From assembly GCA_031551135.1 (NCBI GenBank), contig JAVBOA010000030.1:16618-80617 (forward strand): 64,000 bases of DNA, in the 5' to 3' direction. A program made the position numbers and the translations under genes. The notes beneath the pieces were generated by a model. That model ran no database searches and was not told the DNA's origin. It was given only the letters and a program-made list of their open reading frames with translations. The first letter of the stretch is position 1. The number at the start of each line of letters is the position of its first letter. Source of the stretch: JAITVM01 sp031551135 (GTDB taxonomy: Bacteria; Bacillota; Clostridia; Lachnospirales; JAITVM01). Below are positions 53,059 to 60,400 of this stretch, piece after piece.

Positions 53059-54093
53059 ATGAATTATGGAATAATCGGCGGCAGAAAAGATTCCGGCATA
53101 TCTTTAGTACATAAAAAATCGCTCGACATGATAGAAGGAACAAAATTAGTATGCGGATGTTTCAGCCGTAATACAGAAATAAATTTTGAAACTGGAAGGT
53201 TTTACGGCTTTGCAGAAGACCGTATTTATTCGGATTATGAAATTATGTGTATAGCCGAAGCCGCTCGAGAGGAAATAGATTTTGTTATCGTCACAACTCC
53301 AAATGATTTGCATTATAAGATTTGCAAATTATTTTTGTTGAATAATATAAATGTAGTCTGCGATAAACCGCTCTGCCTTAATCACAACGAAGCTGAAGAG
53401 TTATACAAACTTGCTGAAGAAAAGAAGCTTGTTTTGGCTGTAACTTATACTTATGCCGGATTTACGGCGGTCAAAAAAATGAAAGATATGATTAAATCAG
53501 GAGCTTACGGAAAAATTGTTTCTGTAAATGCCGAATACATAAAAGATAGCTTTGTGAGCGCGCTGAGAGGAGAAACAAAAAAACAATGGCGAATTGATCC
53601 GAAACATTCGGGAGTTTCTCATGTAACTGCGGATATCGGAACACATATCGAAAATTTCGTTTATTATATAACCGGAATGAAAATAAAACGTTTAGTTGCT
53701 GTAACAAATAATTTTAATCATGAATTGGATTTGAATTCAAATATTATCGTGGAATATGATAATGGTATAAACGGAGCTTATTGGGTTTCCAAAGTGACGA
53801 TTGGCGAATCGAATGGCTTGAAAATAAGAATTTACTGCGAAAAAGCTATGTTTGAATGGTCTTTTAATGATATGGGCAAACTTAAAATTATTAGAATGAA
53901 CGGAGAAATCGAGATTTTAGAATTTGATGAAAATATTTTAAACGCATTTTCAAATATTTATAAAAACGCAATTTTGGCTATACAGGGGAATAAAGACAGC
54001 GAATATCCGAATGCATACGACGGTTATTTGGGCGTAAAATTTTTCAATGCTGTTATCGAATCGTCAAATTCAAAGCAATGGGTGGAACTTTAG
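53059..54093 (+). CDS. Gfo/Idh/MocA-family oxidoreductase
   Basis: 344 residues. N-terminal Rossmann: MNYGIIGGRKDSGISLVHKKSL, DFVIVTTPNDLHYKICKLFL and NINVVCDKPLCLNHNEAEEL (the EKP-type motif as DKP). The C-terminal part has VTADIGTHIENFVYYITG, where the His is the usual catalytic position. It would act on a sugar or inositol-like substrate with NAD(P). No sugar genes adjoin. It has its own terminator. Confidence 0.85.
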   Translation: MNYGIIGGRKDSGISLVHKKSLDMIEGTKLVCGCFSRNTEINFETGRFYGFAEDRIYSDYEIMCIAEAAREEIDFVIVTTPNDLHYKICKLFLLNNINVVCDKPLCLNHNEAEELYKLAEEKKLVLAVTYTYAGFTAVKKMKDMIKSGAYGKIVSVNAEYIKDSFVSALRGETKKQWRIDPKHSGVSHVTADIGTHIENFVYYITGMKIKRLVAVTNNFNHELDLNSNIIVEYDNGINGAYWVSKVTIGESNGLKIRIYCEKAMFEWSFNDMGKLKIIRMNGEIEILEFDENILNAFSNIYKNAILAIQGNKDSEYPNAYDGYLGVKFFNAVIESSNSKQWVEL

Positions 54094-54128
54094 TGCTCTT
54101 GCAAATTTTAGTAAAAAAAATTATTATT

Positions 54129-54158
54129 ATGAGGTTAGGAAATCCTAATCTCATTTTT
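54129..54158 (+). terminator. Terminator upstream of the cobQ-like gene
   Basis: GAGGTTAGG / CCTAATCTC stem with AAT loop followed by ATTTTTA, 36 nt after the oxidoreductase gene. Confidence 0.8.
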
Positions 54159-54188
54159 AAATTATTAAAATATGAAAGAAGTGTTTGA

Positions 54189-55034
54189 ATGTCGAAATCT
54201 ATCATGCTATTGGGAACTTCATCTGGTGCCGGAAAGTCGACTGTTGTAACCGGAATTTGCCGGATTTTATATCAGGACGGATATAAAGTTGCTCCGTTTA
54301 AAGCGCAAAATATCTCGGACAATGTACATATTTTGGAAAATGGCTCGCTTATGGCGCGTTCGCAGGCAATTGCGGCTTATGCTTGCGGCCTTGAACCCGA
54401 ATCGGATATGAATCCGATTTTATTAAAAATGCTGAAAGGAAAAACCGAGGTTATAATCGGGGGAAAATCTTTTGGCGAAATGAACAGGGCTGAATTCGAA
54501 ATTATAAAAAAAGATATTTGGTCGAAGGTTTTGAACCCGTATAAAAGATTGAGCGATAAATATGAGATTATTGTTTTGGAAGGCGCAGGAAGTCCGGTAG
54601 AAATGAATTTAAAATCAAGTGATTTCGTAAATATCGCAACTGCCCAAAAAACAAATTCGCCGGTTTTATTGGTAGCGGATATCGACCGCGGAGGCGCTTT
54701 TGCTTCTGTTTACGGAACGCTTATGCTTTTGGAAGAAAATGAGCGTTCGCTTATAAAAGGCATTGTTCTGAACCGTTTGAGAGGTAAAAAGGAACAGTTC
54801 GAGGAATTGAAAATTCATATGGAAAAAATAACGGGCATACCCGTTGTGGGAATGATTCCTTATTTGGATATAAAAATCGAAGACGAGGACAATTTGACAG
54901 ACGCGAATACAGGCGCTAAGCCGCGCCAATCGATTAAGGATATGATTTGCGAATTTGATTCTCTTGCAAAAAACATGAGAGAAAATTTTGATATACCAAA
55001 ACTTTACAGCATTATTGAAAAGGGAGTGGACTAA
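54189..55034 (+). CDS. cobQ: Cobyric acid synthase-like protein lacking the amidotransferase domain
   Basis: 281 residues against about 480-510 for normal CobQ. The ATP-dependent dethiobiotin-synthetase-like half is intact: LGTSSGAGKSTVVTGICRIL (P loop), FKAQNISDN, MARSQAIAAYACG, MNPILLKM, VLEGAGSPVEMNL, VADIDRGGAFASVYGT, VVGMIPYL, EDEDNL. The sequence then passes in about 20 residues to CEFDSLAKNMRENFDIPKLY, like the extreme C-terminus of complete CobQ. The GATase domain with its Cys-His pair is missing. It overlaps the next gene by 1 nt (TAATG). It may use ammonia or a separate glutaminase, or amidate another substrate. Confidence 0.82.
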   Translation: MSKSIMLLGTSSGAGKSTVVTGICRILYQDGYKVAPFKAQNISDNVHILENGSLMARSQAIAAYACGLEPESDMNPILLKMLKGKTEVIIGGKSFGEMNRAEFEIIKKDIWSKVLNPYKRLSDKYEIIVLEGAGSPVEMNLKSSDFVNIATAQKTNSPVLLVADIDRGGAFASVYGTLMLLEENERSLIKGIVLNRLRGKKEQFEELKIHMEKITGIPVVGMIPYLDIKIEDEDNLTDANTGAKPRQSIKDMICEFDSLAKNMRENFDIPKLYSIIEKGVD

Positions 55035-55678
55035 TGAAATTTGTTGCGTCATACAGCGGAGGCAAAGACAGCGTTTTGTCAATTTACCGCGCGATTAAAG
55101 CCGGTCATGAACCGATTGCACTGATAACTACATGCGATGAAAAAAATAATCATTCGTATTTTCATAATATCCCATATTCGATTTTGAAAAAAGTCGAAGC
55201 GTCGTTGGGTATTCCGATAATTTTCATAAATACAGAAGCCGGTAAATATGCCGTCGATTTCGAAAATACGCTCAAATCTCTGAAAGATAAAGGTGCAGAG
55301 CTTTGCGTTTTTGGAGACATTGACATACAGGAGCATTACGATTGGTGCGACGAAAGATGCACGAATGCCGGACTGAAATCTTTTTTTCCGCTTTGGAACG
55401 AAAGCCGGAAAGATTTGGTTTTGGAATTTGTAGACAGCGGTTTTGAAGCTATTATAACGGTTTTGGATAAATCGAGAATGAACGAGCGGTATTTGGGAAA
55501 AAAATTAAGCAGAGAAATTATTGATGAATTGGAAGCCGACGGCGTAGATATTTGCGGCGAAAATGGTGAATATCATACTTTTGTAATTAATGGAAGTATA
55601 TTTCATAATATAATAGAAATTGAATTTGGTGAAAAAACCGAAAATAGAAATTATATTCGTTTACCAATAAAAGTATAA
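55034..55678 (+). CDS. Dph6-like ATP-pyrophosphatase (diphthine-ammonia ligase family)
   Basis: 214 residues. N-type ATP-PPase fold: PP-loop VASYSGGKDSVLSIYRAI, LGIPIIFINT, VFGDIDIQEHYDWCDERC, and CGENGEYHTFVING, the motif set of the Dph6/MJ0570 group. The archaeal and eukaryotic members amidate diphthine with ammonia; bacteria have no diphthamide, so the bacterial substrate differs. Its start overlaps the stop of the cobQ-like gene (TAATG), so the two are translated as a pair. Confidence 0.85.
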   Translation: MKFVASYSGGKDSVLSIYRAIKAGHEPIALITTCDEKNNHSYFHNIPYSILKKVEASLGIPIIFINTEAGKYAVDFENTLKSLKDKGAELCVFGDIDIQEHYDWCDERCTNAGLKSFFPLWNESRKDLVLEFVDSGFEAIITVLDKSRMNERYLGKKLSREIIDELEADGVDICGENGEYHTFVINGSIFHNIIEIEFGEKTENRNYIRLPIKV

Positions 55679-55702
55679 AATAAAATCAAAGAGGCGATTG
55701 GA

Positions 55703-56884
55703 ATGAAATACCGCAAAGATAAAATTTCCGGAAAAGAACTGTCGATACTCGGCTTTGGCTGTATGCGCCTGCCCGGCACGCTGGGGCGCATTGACCGGGA
55801 AAAGGCAGAAAAACTTTTATTTGAGGCTTACGAAAAGGGCGTAAATTATTTTGATACTGCGTATATTTATCCCGGAAGCGAAGATATTGTCGGAGGTTTT
55901 TTGGATAAATACAAAATACGCGAGAAAATTTTTTTGGCAACAAAATTACCTCATGGAATATGCAAAGACAGATCCGCTTTCGATAAAATTTTCGAAGAAC
56001 AAAAAAGACGACTCAGAACAAATTATATTGACTATTATTTGATACATAATATTTCGGAATTTAAACAATGGGAAAATCTTTGCAAAATCGGTCTGCCCGA
56101 ATGGATTGCGGATAAAAAAGCCAGCGGCGAAATTAAGCAGATTGGATTTAGTTATCACGGTTCTCAACATGATTTTATAAAAATCCTTGATGCGTACGAT
56201 TGGGAATTTGTTCAAATTCAATATAATTATATAAATATAAATTATCAAGCCGGAGAAAAGGGCTTGAAACATGCAGCAAAAAAGGGAATTCCGGTAATTA
56301 TAATGGAGCCGCTTTTGGGCGGAAAGCTTGTGAATGGCTTGCCGAAAGAGGCTCTGAAAGTCATGCAAGAGGCTTCTCCGAATTCTACGGCGGTCAATTG
56401 GGCCTTGAAATGGCTTTGGAATCAGCCGGAGGTAACGGTTGTACTTTCGGGTATGAATACTTTTGAGCAATTAAAAGAAAATATCGCTATCGCGGATACA
56501 TCCGCTGTAAATATGTTTGGCGAAAACGAGACAAAGGCTATACAAAAGGTGATTGATATTTTTAATGATAAATATAAAATCCGCTGTACAGGATGCAATT
56601 ACTGTATGCCTTGTGTTAAAAATATAAATATTCCGGCTTGCTTTTCGGCGTATAATACAAGCTTTGCTATCGGCAGAACAACGGGATGGATGCAGTATTT
56701 GAATATCGTTGGACTGATGGCAAATAATGCAAGATTCGCGAGCGACTGTATCGGCTGCAGAAAATGCGAAAGTCATTGTCCGCAAGGAATCAAAATCAGC
56801 GAAGAGCTGAAACTTGTAAAACGCCGTTTGGAATTGCCGGGGATAAAACCGATATCTAAATTATTTTATAAATTTGTGAAATAG
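55703..56884 (+). CDS. Aldo/keto reductase with C-terminal 4Fe-4S domain
   Basis: 393 residues. AKR barrel (about 1-290): LGFGCMRLPG, VNYFDTAYIYPGSE (Asp and Tyr of the catalytic tetrad), ATKLP (Lys), YYLIHN (His), QIQYNYIN, and VLSGMNTFEQLKENI. The ferredoxin-like tail has CTGCNYCMPC and CIGCRKCESHCPQGI, ligands for two clusters. This is the COG1453 type common in anaerobes; substrate unknown. RBS AGAGGCG precedes the ATG. Confidence 0.88.
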   Translation: MKYRKDKISGKELSILGFGCMRLPGTLGRIDREKAEKLLFEAYEKGVNYFDTAYIYPGSEDIVGGFLDKYKIREKIFLATKLPHGICKDRSAFDKIFEEQKRRLRTNYIDYYLIHNISEFKQWENLCKIGLPEWIADKKASGEIKQIGFSYHGSQHDFIKILDAYDWEFVQIQYNYININYQAGEKGLKHAAKKGIPVIIMEPLLGGKLVNGLPKEALKVMQEASPNSTAVNWALKWLWNQPEVTVVLSGMNTFEQLKENIAIADTSAVNMFGENETKAIQKVIDIFNDKYKIRCTGCNYCMPCVKNINIPACFSAYNTSFAIGRTTGWMQYLNIVGLMANNARFASDCIGCRKCESHCPQGIKISEELKLVKRRLELPGIKPISKLFYKFVK

Positions 56885-56901
56885 TGAGAAACCGAAAAAT
56901 T

Positions 56902-57450
56902 TTAAATTGAATTTGACTTATTTTTAAAAATTATTCCCGAAACAAAATCGACAATATAATAAGAAATAACAGCGACGATTATTCCGTGCAGCGCTCCGGC
57001 TAAAACATCTGTTGTATAGTGGATGCTGATATAAACTCTGGTGAAAGCGGTGAAGACGGCAGACGAGATTAATAATATCCTTGCCCATTTTGGCGAATAA
57101 AAGCAGAGTGAAAATGCTGCGGCAAAAGCAAATGATGAATGTCCGGAAGGAAACGAATACGTTGTTGACGGAGGACCGATAAGTTTTGCCCATTCAAATT
57201 GTTCATATGGACGTATGCGCTGAAATATATTTTTCCACAGCCTCTCGACTAATAATGGGGATAAAATCATTGCAATTGCACTGGTAACCGCGGATTTTCG
57301 GGTAGTTTTAAATAAAAATAAAATAACTGCCAGTAAAATGAGTATATGCTGTAAACTATCTGTCCACAAAAGAATAAAATTGTCGAGCCGAACGGGCGTA
57401 CTTAAATTTGAAAAAAACCTTAATATTGCGGTATCAAAATCATTGACCAT
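56902..57450 (-). CDS. PAP2-family phosphatase (probable undecaprenyl-diphosphatase)
   Basis: 182 residues from ATG 57450, with AAAGGA 8 nt upstream; the open frame runs on to 57864 only because it mirrors dgkA. Five or so membrane helices. Catalytic motifs: KNIFQRIRPY, PSGHSSFAF and TRVYISIHYTTDVLAG (Ser of the third motif is Thr). Such enzymes recycle the undecaprenyl carrier or dephosphorylate other lipid phosphates. It stands head-to-head with dgkA, 43 nt apart. Confidence 0.88.
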   Translation of the reverse strand: MVNDFDTAILRFFSNLSTPVRLDNFILLWTDSLQHILILLAVILFLFKTTRKSAVTSAIAMILSPLLVERLWKNIFQRIRPYEQFEWAKLIGPPSTTYSFPSGHSSFAFAAAFSLCFYSPKWARILLISSAVFTAFTRVYISIHYTTDVLAGALHGIIVAVISYYIVDFVSGIIFKNKSNSI

Positions 57451-57493
57451 TTCGTTTTCCTTTCGTAAATGTACTATAGCTAGGAGGGAAGTT

Positions 57494-57871
57494 GTGAAAA
57501 ATTCTTCTTTTTCACGAAGCTTTGCAAATGCTTTTTCAGGACTGAAAACAGTTTTTAAAGTAGAAAGAAATATAAAAATACAGGCTTTTATTGGCTTAGC
57601 CGCCATAGCGGCAGGTATTTTTTTTAAAATCTCAAAAGTTGAAATGCTGATTGTTATGCTTTGCTGTATGGCCGTCATTTCTTTGGAGATTGTAAATAGC
57701 TCAATCGAACGTGTAGTGGATTTGGCAAGCCCGCAATATAACGAACTCGCAAAATATGCAAAAGATTTCGCCGCAGGCGCAGTTTTATACTGTTCGATAT
57801 GCGCTTCTATTATAGGCTTAATTATTTTTATGCCGCATATAATCGAATTTACTCTTCTACACATTTTATAA
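57494..57871 (+). CDS. dgkA: Undecaprenol/diacylglycerol kinase DgkA
   Basis: 125 residues from a GTG at 57494, with AGGAGG 6 nt upstream; the frame extends to 57338 only as the mirror of the PAP2 gene. FKVERNIKIQAFIGLAAI, then three membrane helices, and the signature EIVNSSIERVVDLASP with the catalytic Glu and metal ligands. In Gram-positives this family phosphorylates undecaprenol. With the divergent PAP2 phosphatase it forms an opposing lipid-carrier pair. Confidence 0.93.
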   Translation: MKNSSFSRSFANAFSGLKTVFKVERNIKIQAFIGLAAIAAGIFFKISKVEMLIVMLCCMAVISLEIVNSSIERVVDLASPQYNELAKYAKDFAAGAVLYCSICASIIGLIIFMPHIIEFTLLHIL

Positions 57872-57944
57872 TTAAAAAAATTTTTATATTATTATAGCAT
57901 ATTTTATGTTATCTCCAAAGCCGTGGTTATCTTCCGGTAGGATT

Positions 57945-58057
57945 ATACTATTTTCAATATAAAGGATAGAAAAAAATATTTCATTTCGCGCTAGAAACAT
58001 TGCGCGAAACGCTCCGCTGTGAAAAATTTTTTCTACTTATCAAAATGAAAATAGTAT
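57945..58057 (+). repeat. Palindromic element, full copy, at a pseudogene 5' end
   Basis: As at 12352 with one T missing in the T run. It lies directly before the VWA remnant, and its right end contains the ATG (58045) that opens the remnant frame. Confidence 0.85.
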
Positions 58058-58465
58058 TAAATGAAAATAGCCGAACCTTTGGCATAGTTTTGGATACATC
58101 AGGTTCTATGGATAGAAATCTTTTGGCAAAAGCACTTGGAGAGATTGCGAGTTTATAGCATGGCAAAAGAAGTTTTTGCTGTTCGTGTTGTGTTTTGCGA
58201 TGCCGCAGCTTATGGCCAAGGCTATATGCGGCCGGAAGATATCGCTGAGACAGTGAAAGTTATCGGAAGAGGCGGAACGGTTTTGCAGCCGGGAATCGAT
58301 TTGCTTGATGCGGCCGAAAATTTTCCAAAGGATGCGCCGCTTCTGATTATAACAGATGGTTTTTGTGATGTTCTTGCAATAAAGAAACGTGAACATGCTT
58401 TTTTGATTCCAAATTACGGTAGATTGCCTTTTGTGCCGGCGGGAAAAATTTTTAGGGTAGAGTGA
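58045..58465 (+). pseudogene. Remnant of a VWA-like (DUF2201 type) domain gene
   Basis: The 5' part of the gene is gone; homology starts around SRTFGIVLDTSGSMDRNLL (MIDAS motif DTSGS) just after the repeat. The frame stops at 58156 after LGEIASL, while the downstream frame resumes with YSMAKEVFAVRVVFCDAAAY and runs to VPAGKIFRVE. Reading AGTTTATAGC as AGTTATAGC joins both parts, so one inserted T is the likely cause. Intact relatives have a long N-terminal half and usually an AAA ATPase partner; neither is here. Confidence 0.8.
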
Positions 58466-58551
58466 GCCGAGCTGATTCATTTATAATGATATAGTATAAG
58501 TAAAAATGTCTCTTCTAAATTTTAGCAGAAATAAGGGAAGAAAAATTGAAA

Positions 58552-58592
58552 AAAAAGCGATTTATCTCAGTCGAGAAAATCACTTTTTTTAC
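58552..58592 (-). terminator. Terminator of tRNA-Leu
   Basis: On the minus strand AGTGATTTTCTC pairs with GAGATAAATCGCT (wobbles), then TTTTTTTT. Confidence 0.7.
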
Positions 58593-58597
58593 TGTTA

Positions 58598-58680
58598 TGC
58601 CCGAGAAGGGACTTGAACCCCCACGATATTGCTATCAGTGGATTTTGAGTCCACCGCGTCTGCCATTCCGCCACTCGGGC
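58598..58680 (-). tRNA. tRNA-Leu (anticodon CAA)
   Basis: Minus strand: acceptor GCCCGAG / CTCGGGC, long variable arm, anticodon stem GTGGA / TCCAC with loop CTCAAAA (anticodon CAA), T-loop TTCAAGT. 83 nt, class II; CCA not encoded. Confidence 0.93.
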
Positions 58681-58702
58681 AAAGCTTGATACAACATTTG
58701 TA

Positions 58703-58731
58703 ATTTTAAAGTATATCGTGATAAAAGTCAA
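58703..58731 (-). promoter_or_regulatory. Promoter of tRNA-Leu
   Basis: On the minus strand TTGACT (58731-58726), 17-nt spacer, TAAAAT (58708-58703), 22 nt before the tRNA. Confidence 0.65.
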
Positions 58732-59154
58732 TAAGTTTTTAAAATTTTTATTAAATGATTTTAAAATAAAAAGTTTATAGAAATGCATATGTTTAAAATA
58801 GCATTATTCGGGGATTTTAAGGAATACAATTTTTATAAATGCAAAATATTACCTTTTATGAAGTCTGCCTCAAATTAAAAAAATTTATTATAAAAAGAGA
58901 AAATTGCGTATAAAAATGCTAAATTGTAACAATAATATATGCTGTAGGGAAAGTTCATTTTAACGCAATGCCAAAAATTTTAATGCAGAAATATACTTGA
59001 GAACAGCCCGGAGATTATGTAAATCGCTTTAAATACTTGTATTTTGTGTCTGTTTCAAGTAAATAATTTCTTTATAAGAATGAAATATTTTTGCTGAATT
59101 TTAGCTTGCGTTAATTTATCCCAAAATTATCTAATGAAAGGAGGATAAATTATA
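58732..59154. other. AT-rich intergenic stretch
   Basis: About 420 bases between tRNA-Leu and the Asn-rich gene. No gene, element copy or strong stem-loop seen. It should hold the promoter of the downstream small gene; I could not assign a sigma factor. Confidence 0.45.
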
Positions 59155-59262
59155 ATGGACAATAAAAATAATAAAAACAGTAATAACAACAAAAGTAACA
59201 ACAACGTTGAGTTTGCTGAAGAAATGAATATGGACAAAAAAAACTCAAATAAATCCAAGTAA
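59155..59262 (+). CDS. Small Asn/Lys-rich protein, possibly spore-related
   Basis: 35 residues starting at an ATG with AAAGGAGG 8 nt upstream, one of the strongest sites in the window. The product is nearly half Asn with Lys and Ser, and holds NNVEFAEEMN in the middle. EFA-E is reminiscent of the sites cut by germination protease in gamma-type small acid-soluble spore proteins. That link is inference only. A terminator follows, so it is a dedicated transcript. Confidence 0.6.
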   Translation: MDNKNNKNSNNNKSNNNVEFAEEMNMDKKNSNKSK

Positions 59263-59309
59263 TTAAAAATGATTGACGGCTCGCATTAATAAATTCTGTC
59301 AATCATCTA

Positions 59310-59346
59310 AACGGGAGATTGCGTAAATGCTTTCTCTCGTTTTTTG
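59310..59346 (+). terminator. Terminator after the Asn-rich gene
   Basis: AACGGGAGA / TCTCTCGTT nine-bp stem (one G-U) followed by TTTTT. Confidence 0.75.
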
Positions 59347-59510
59347 ATAAACACGAGAATTTTATTGATTATAATTTCCTTTTAATTTAAATTGAAAAAA
59401 ACTTGCGGAACTGGTACAATTTAGTATGAGTGTTATTATAGATTCGAGGCAATTTTAATTGTCTATAGTTTACGAAGAATTTATTTTTTCAATTTAGAAA
59501 GAGGATAAAT

Positions 59511-60380
59511 ATGTTTCATTTAGAAAATGAATATTTAAAGCTGGCGGTAAATGAAATCGGAGCGGAGCTTGTTGAAATCAAAGGGAAGAAGGAGAATACT
59601 GATTTTTTGTGGAATAGAGACCCGAAGTATTGGAAATTAAGTGCGCCTGTGCTTTTTCCATGTGTAGGAGGTCTGAAAAATAATCAGTATAAAATTGACG
59701 GAAAAGTTTTTTCTTTAAGCAAGCACGGTTTTGCGCGAGACAGTATTTTTAATATGATCGAAAAAAGCAATGACAAATTGATTTTTGAATTGAGCTATAG
59801 CGAAAAAAGCCTGGCTGTTTATCCATATAAATTTTTGCTTAGAGTTATATATACATTAGTTGGAAATACAATAACAAATACTTATGAAGTTCGTAACATG
59901 GATAACAAAGAAATATTTTTTGGAATCGGCGGACATCCGGCGTTTATGTGTCCTCTAGATAAAGATGCATCTTTCGAAGATTACTATTTGGAATTTGAAA
60001 AAGACGAAAATGCAGATATTATGCTTTTAAGTGATGAAGGCTTTTTCACTCGGAAAAATCAAAAATTTTTAGATAATACAAATATTTTGGAGTTAAAGCA
60101 TGAATACTTTATCCAAGATGCCCTTGTTTTTAATAGATTGAATTCGAAAAAAGTCAAACTCAAATCAAAAAAATCAAATAAAAATCTGGAATTTGATTTT
60201 AGCGGATTCCCGACTCTTGGAATTTGGCAGCCATATGGCGCAAATTTTATTTGTTTGGAGCCGTGGATATCTTTTGGCGATTATGTTGACTCAGACGGCG
60301 ATTTTAAGCAAAAAGATGACATCGTTAAATTAGAAGAAGGCGTCTTTTCAGAAAGTTTCAAAATGACGTTCAACGAATAG
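59511..60380 (+). CDS. Aldose 1-epimerase family protein (LacX-like)
   Basis: 289 residues. Galactose-mutarotase-like beta sandwich: LENEYLKLAVNEIGAELVEIK, FLWNRDPKYWKLSAPVLFPCVG, KHGFARDSIF, FGIGGHPAFMCPL, and FICLEPWISFGDYVD with the catalytic Glu region. His residues in KHGFAR and GGHPAF fit the active site. It resembles LacX-type sugar mutarotases of unknown sugar. RBS GAGGA precedes the ATG. It starts a run of five same-strand genes with short gaps. Confidence 0.85.
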   Translation: MFHLENEYLKLAVNEIGAELVEIKGKKENTDFLWNRDPKYWKLSAPVLFPCVGGLKNNQYKIDGKVFSLSKHGFARDSIFNMIEKSNDKLIFELSYSEKSLAVYPYKFLLRVIYTLVGNTITNTYEVRNMDNKEIFFGIGGHPAFMCPLDKDASFEDYYLEFEKDENADIMLLSDEGFFTRKNQKFLDNTNILELKHEYFIQDALVFNRLNSKKVKLKSKKSNKNLEFDFSGFPTLGIWQPYGANFICLEPWISFGDYVDSDGDFKQKDDIVKLEEGVFSESFKMTFNE

Positions 60381-60400
60381 CTTTATTTGGAGGTTATCAA

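Noticed and set aside
56902..57864. 320-residue reading of the PAP2 gene
   Set aside because: The first 138 codons are the antisense of dgkA; the ATG at 57450 has a proper binding site and starts at the family N-terminus.
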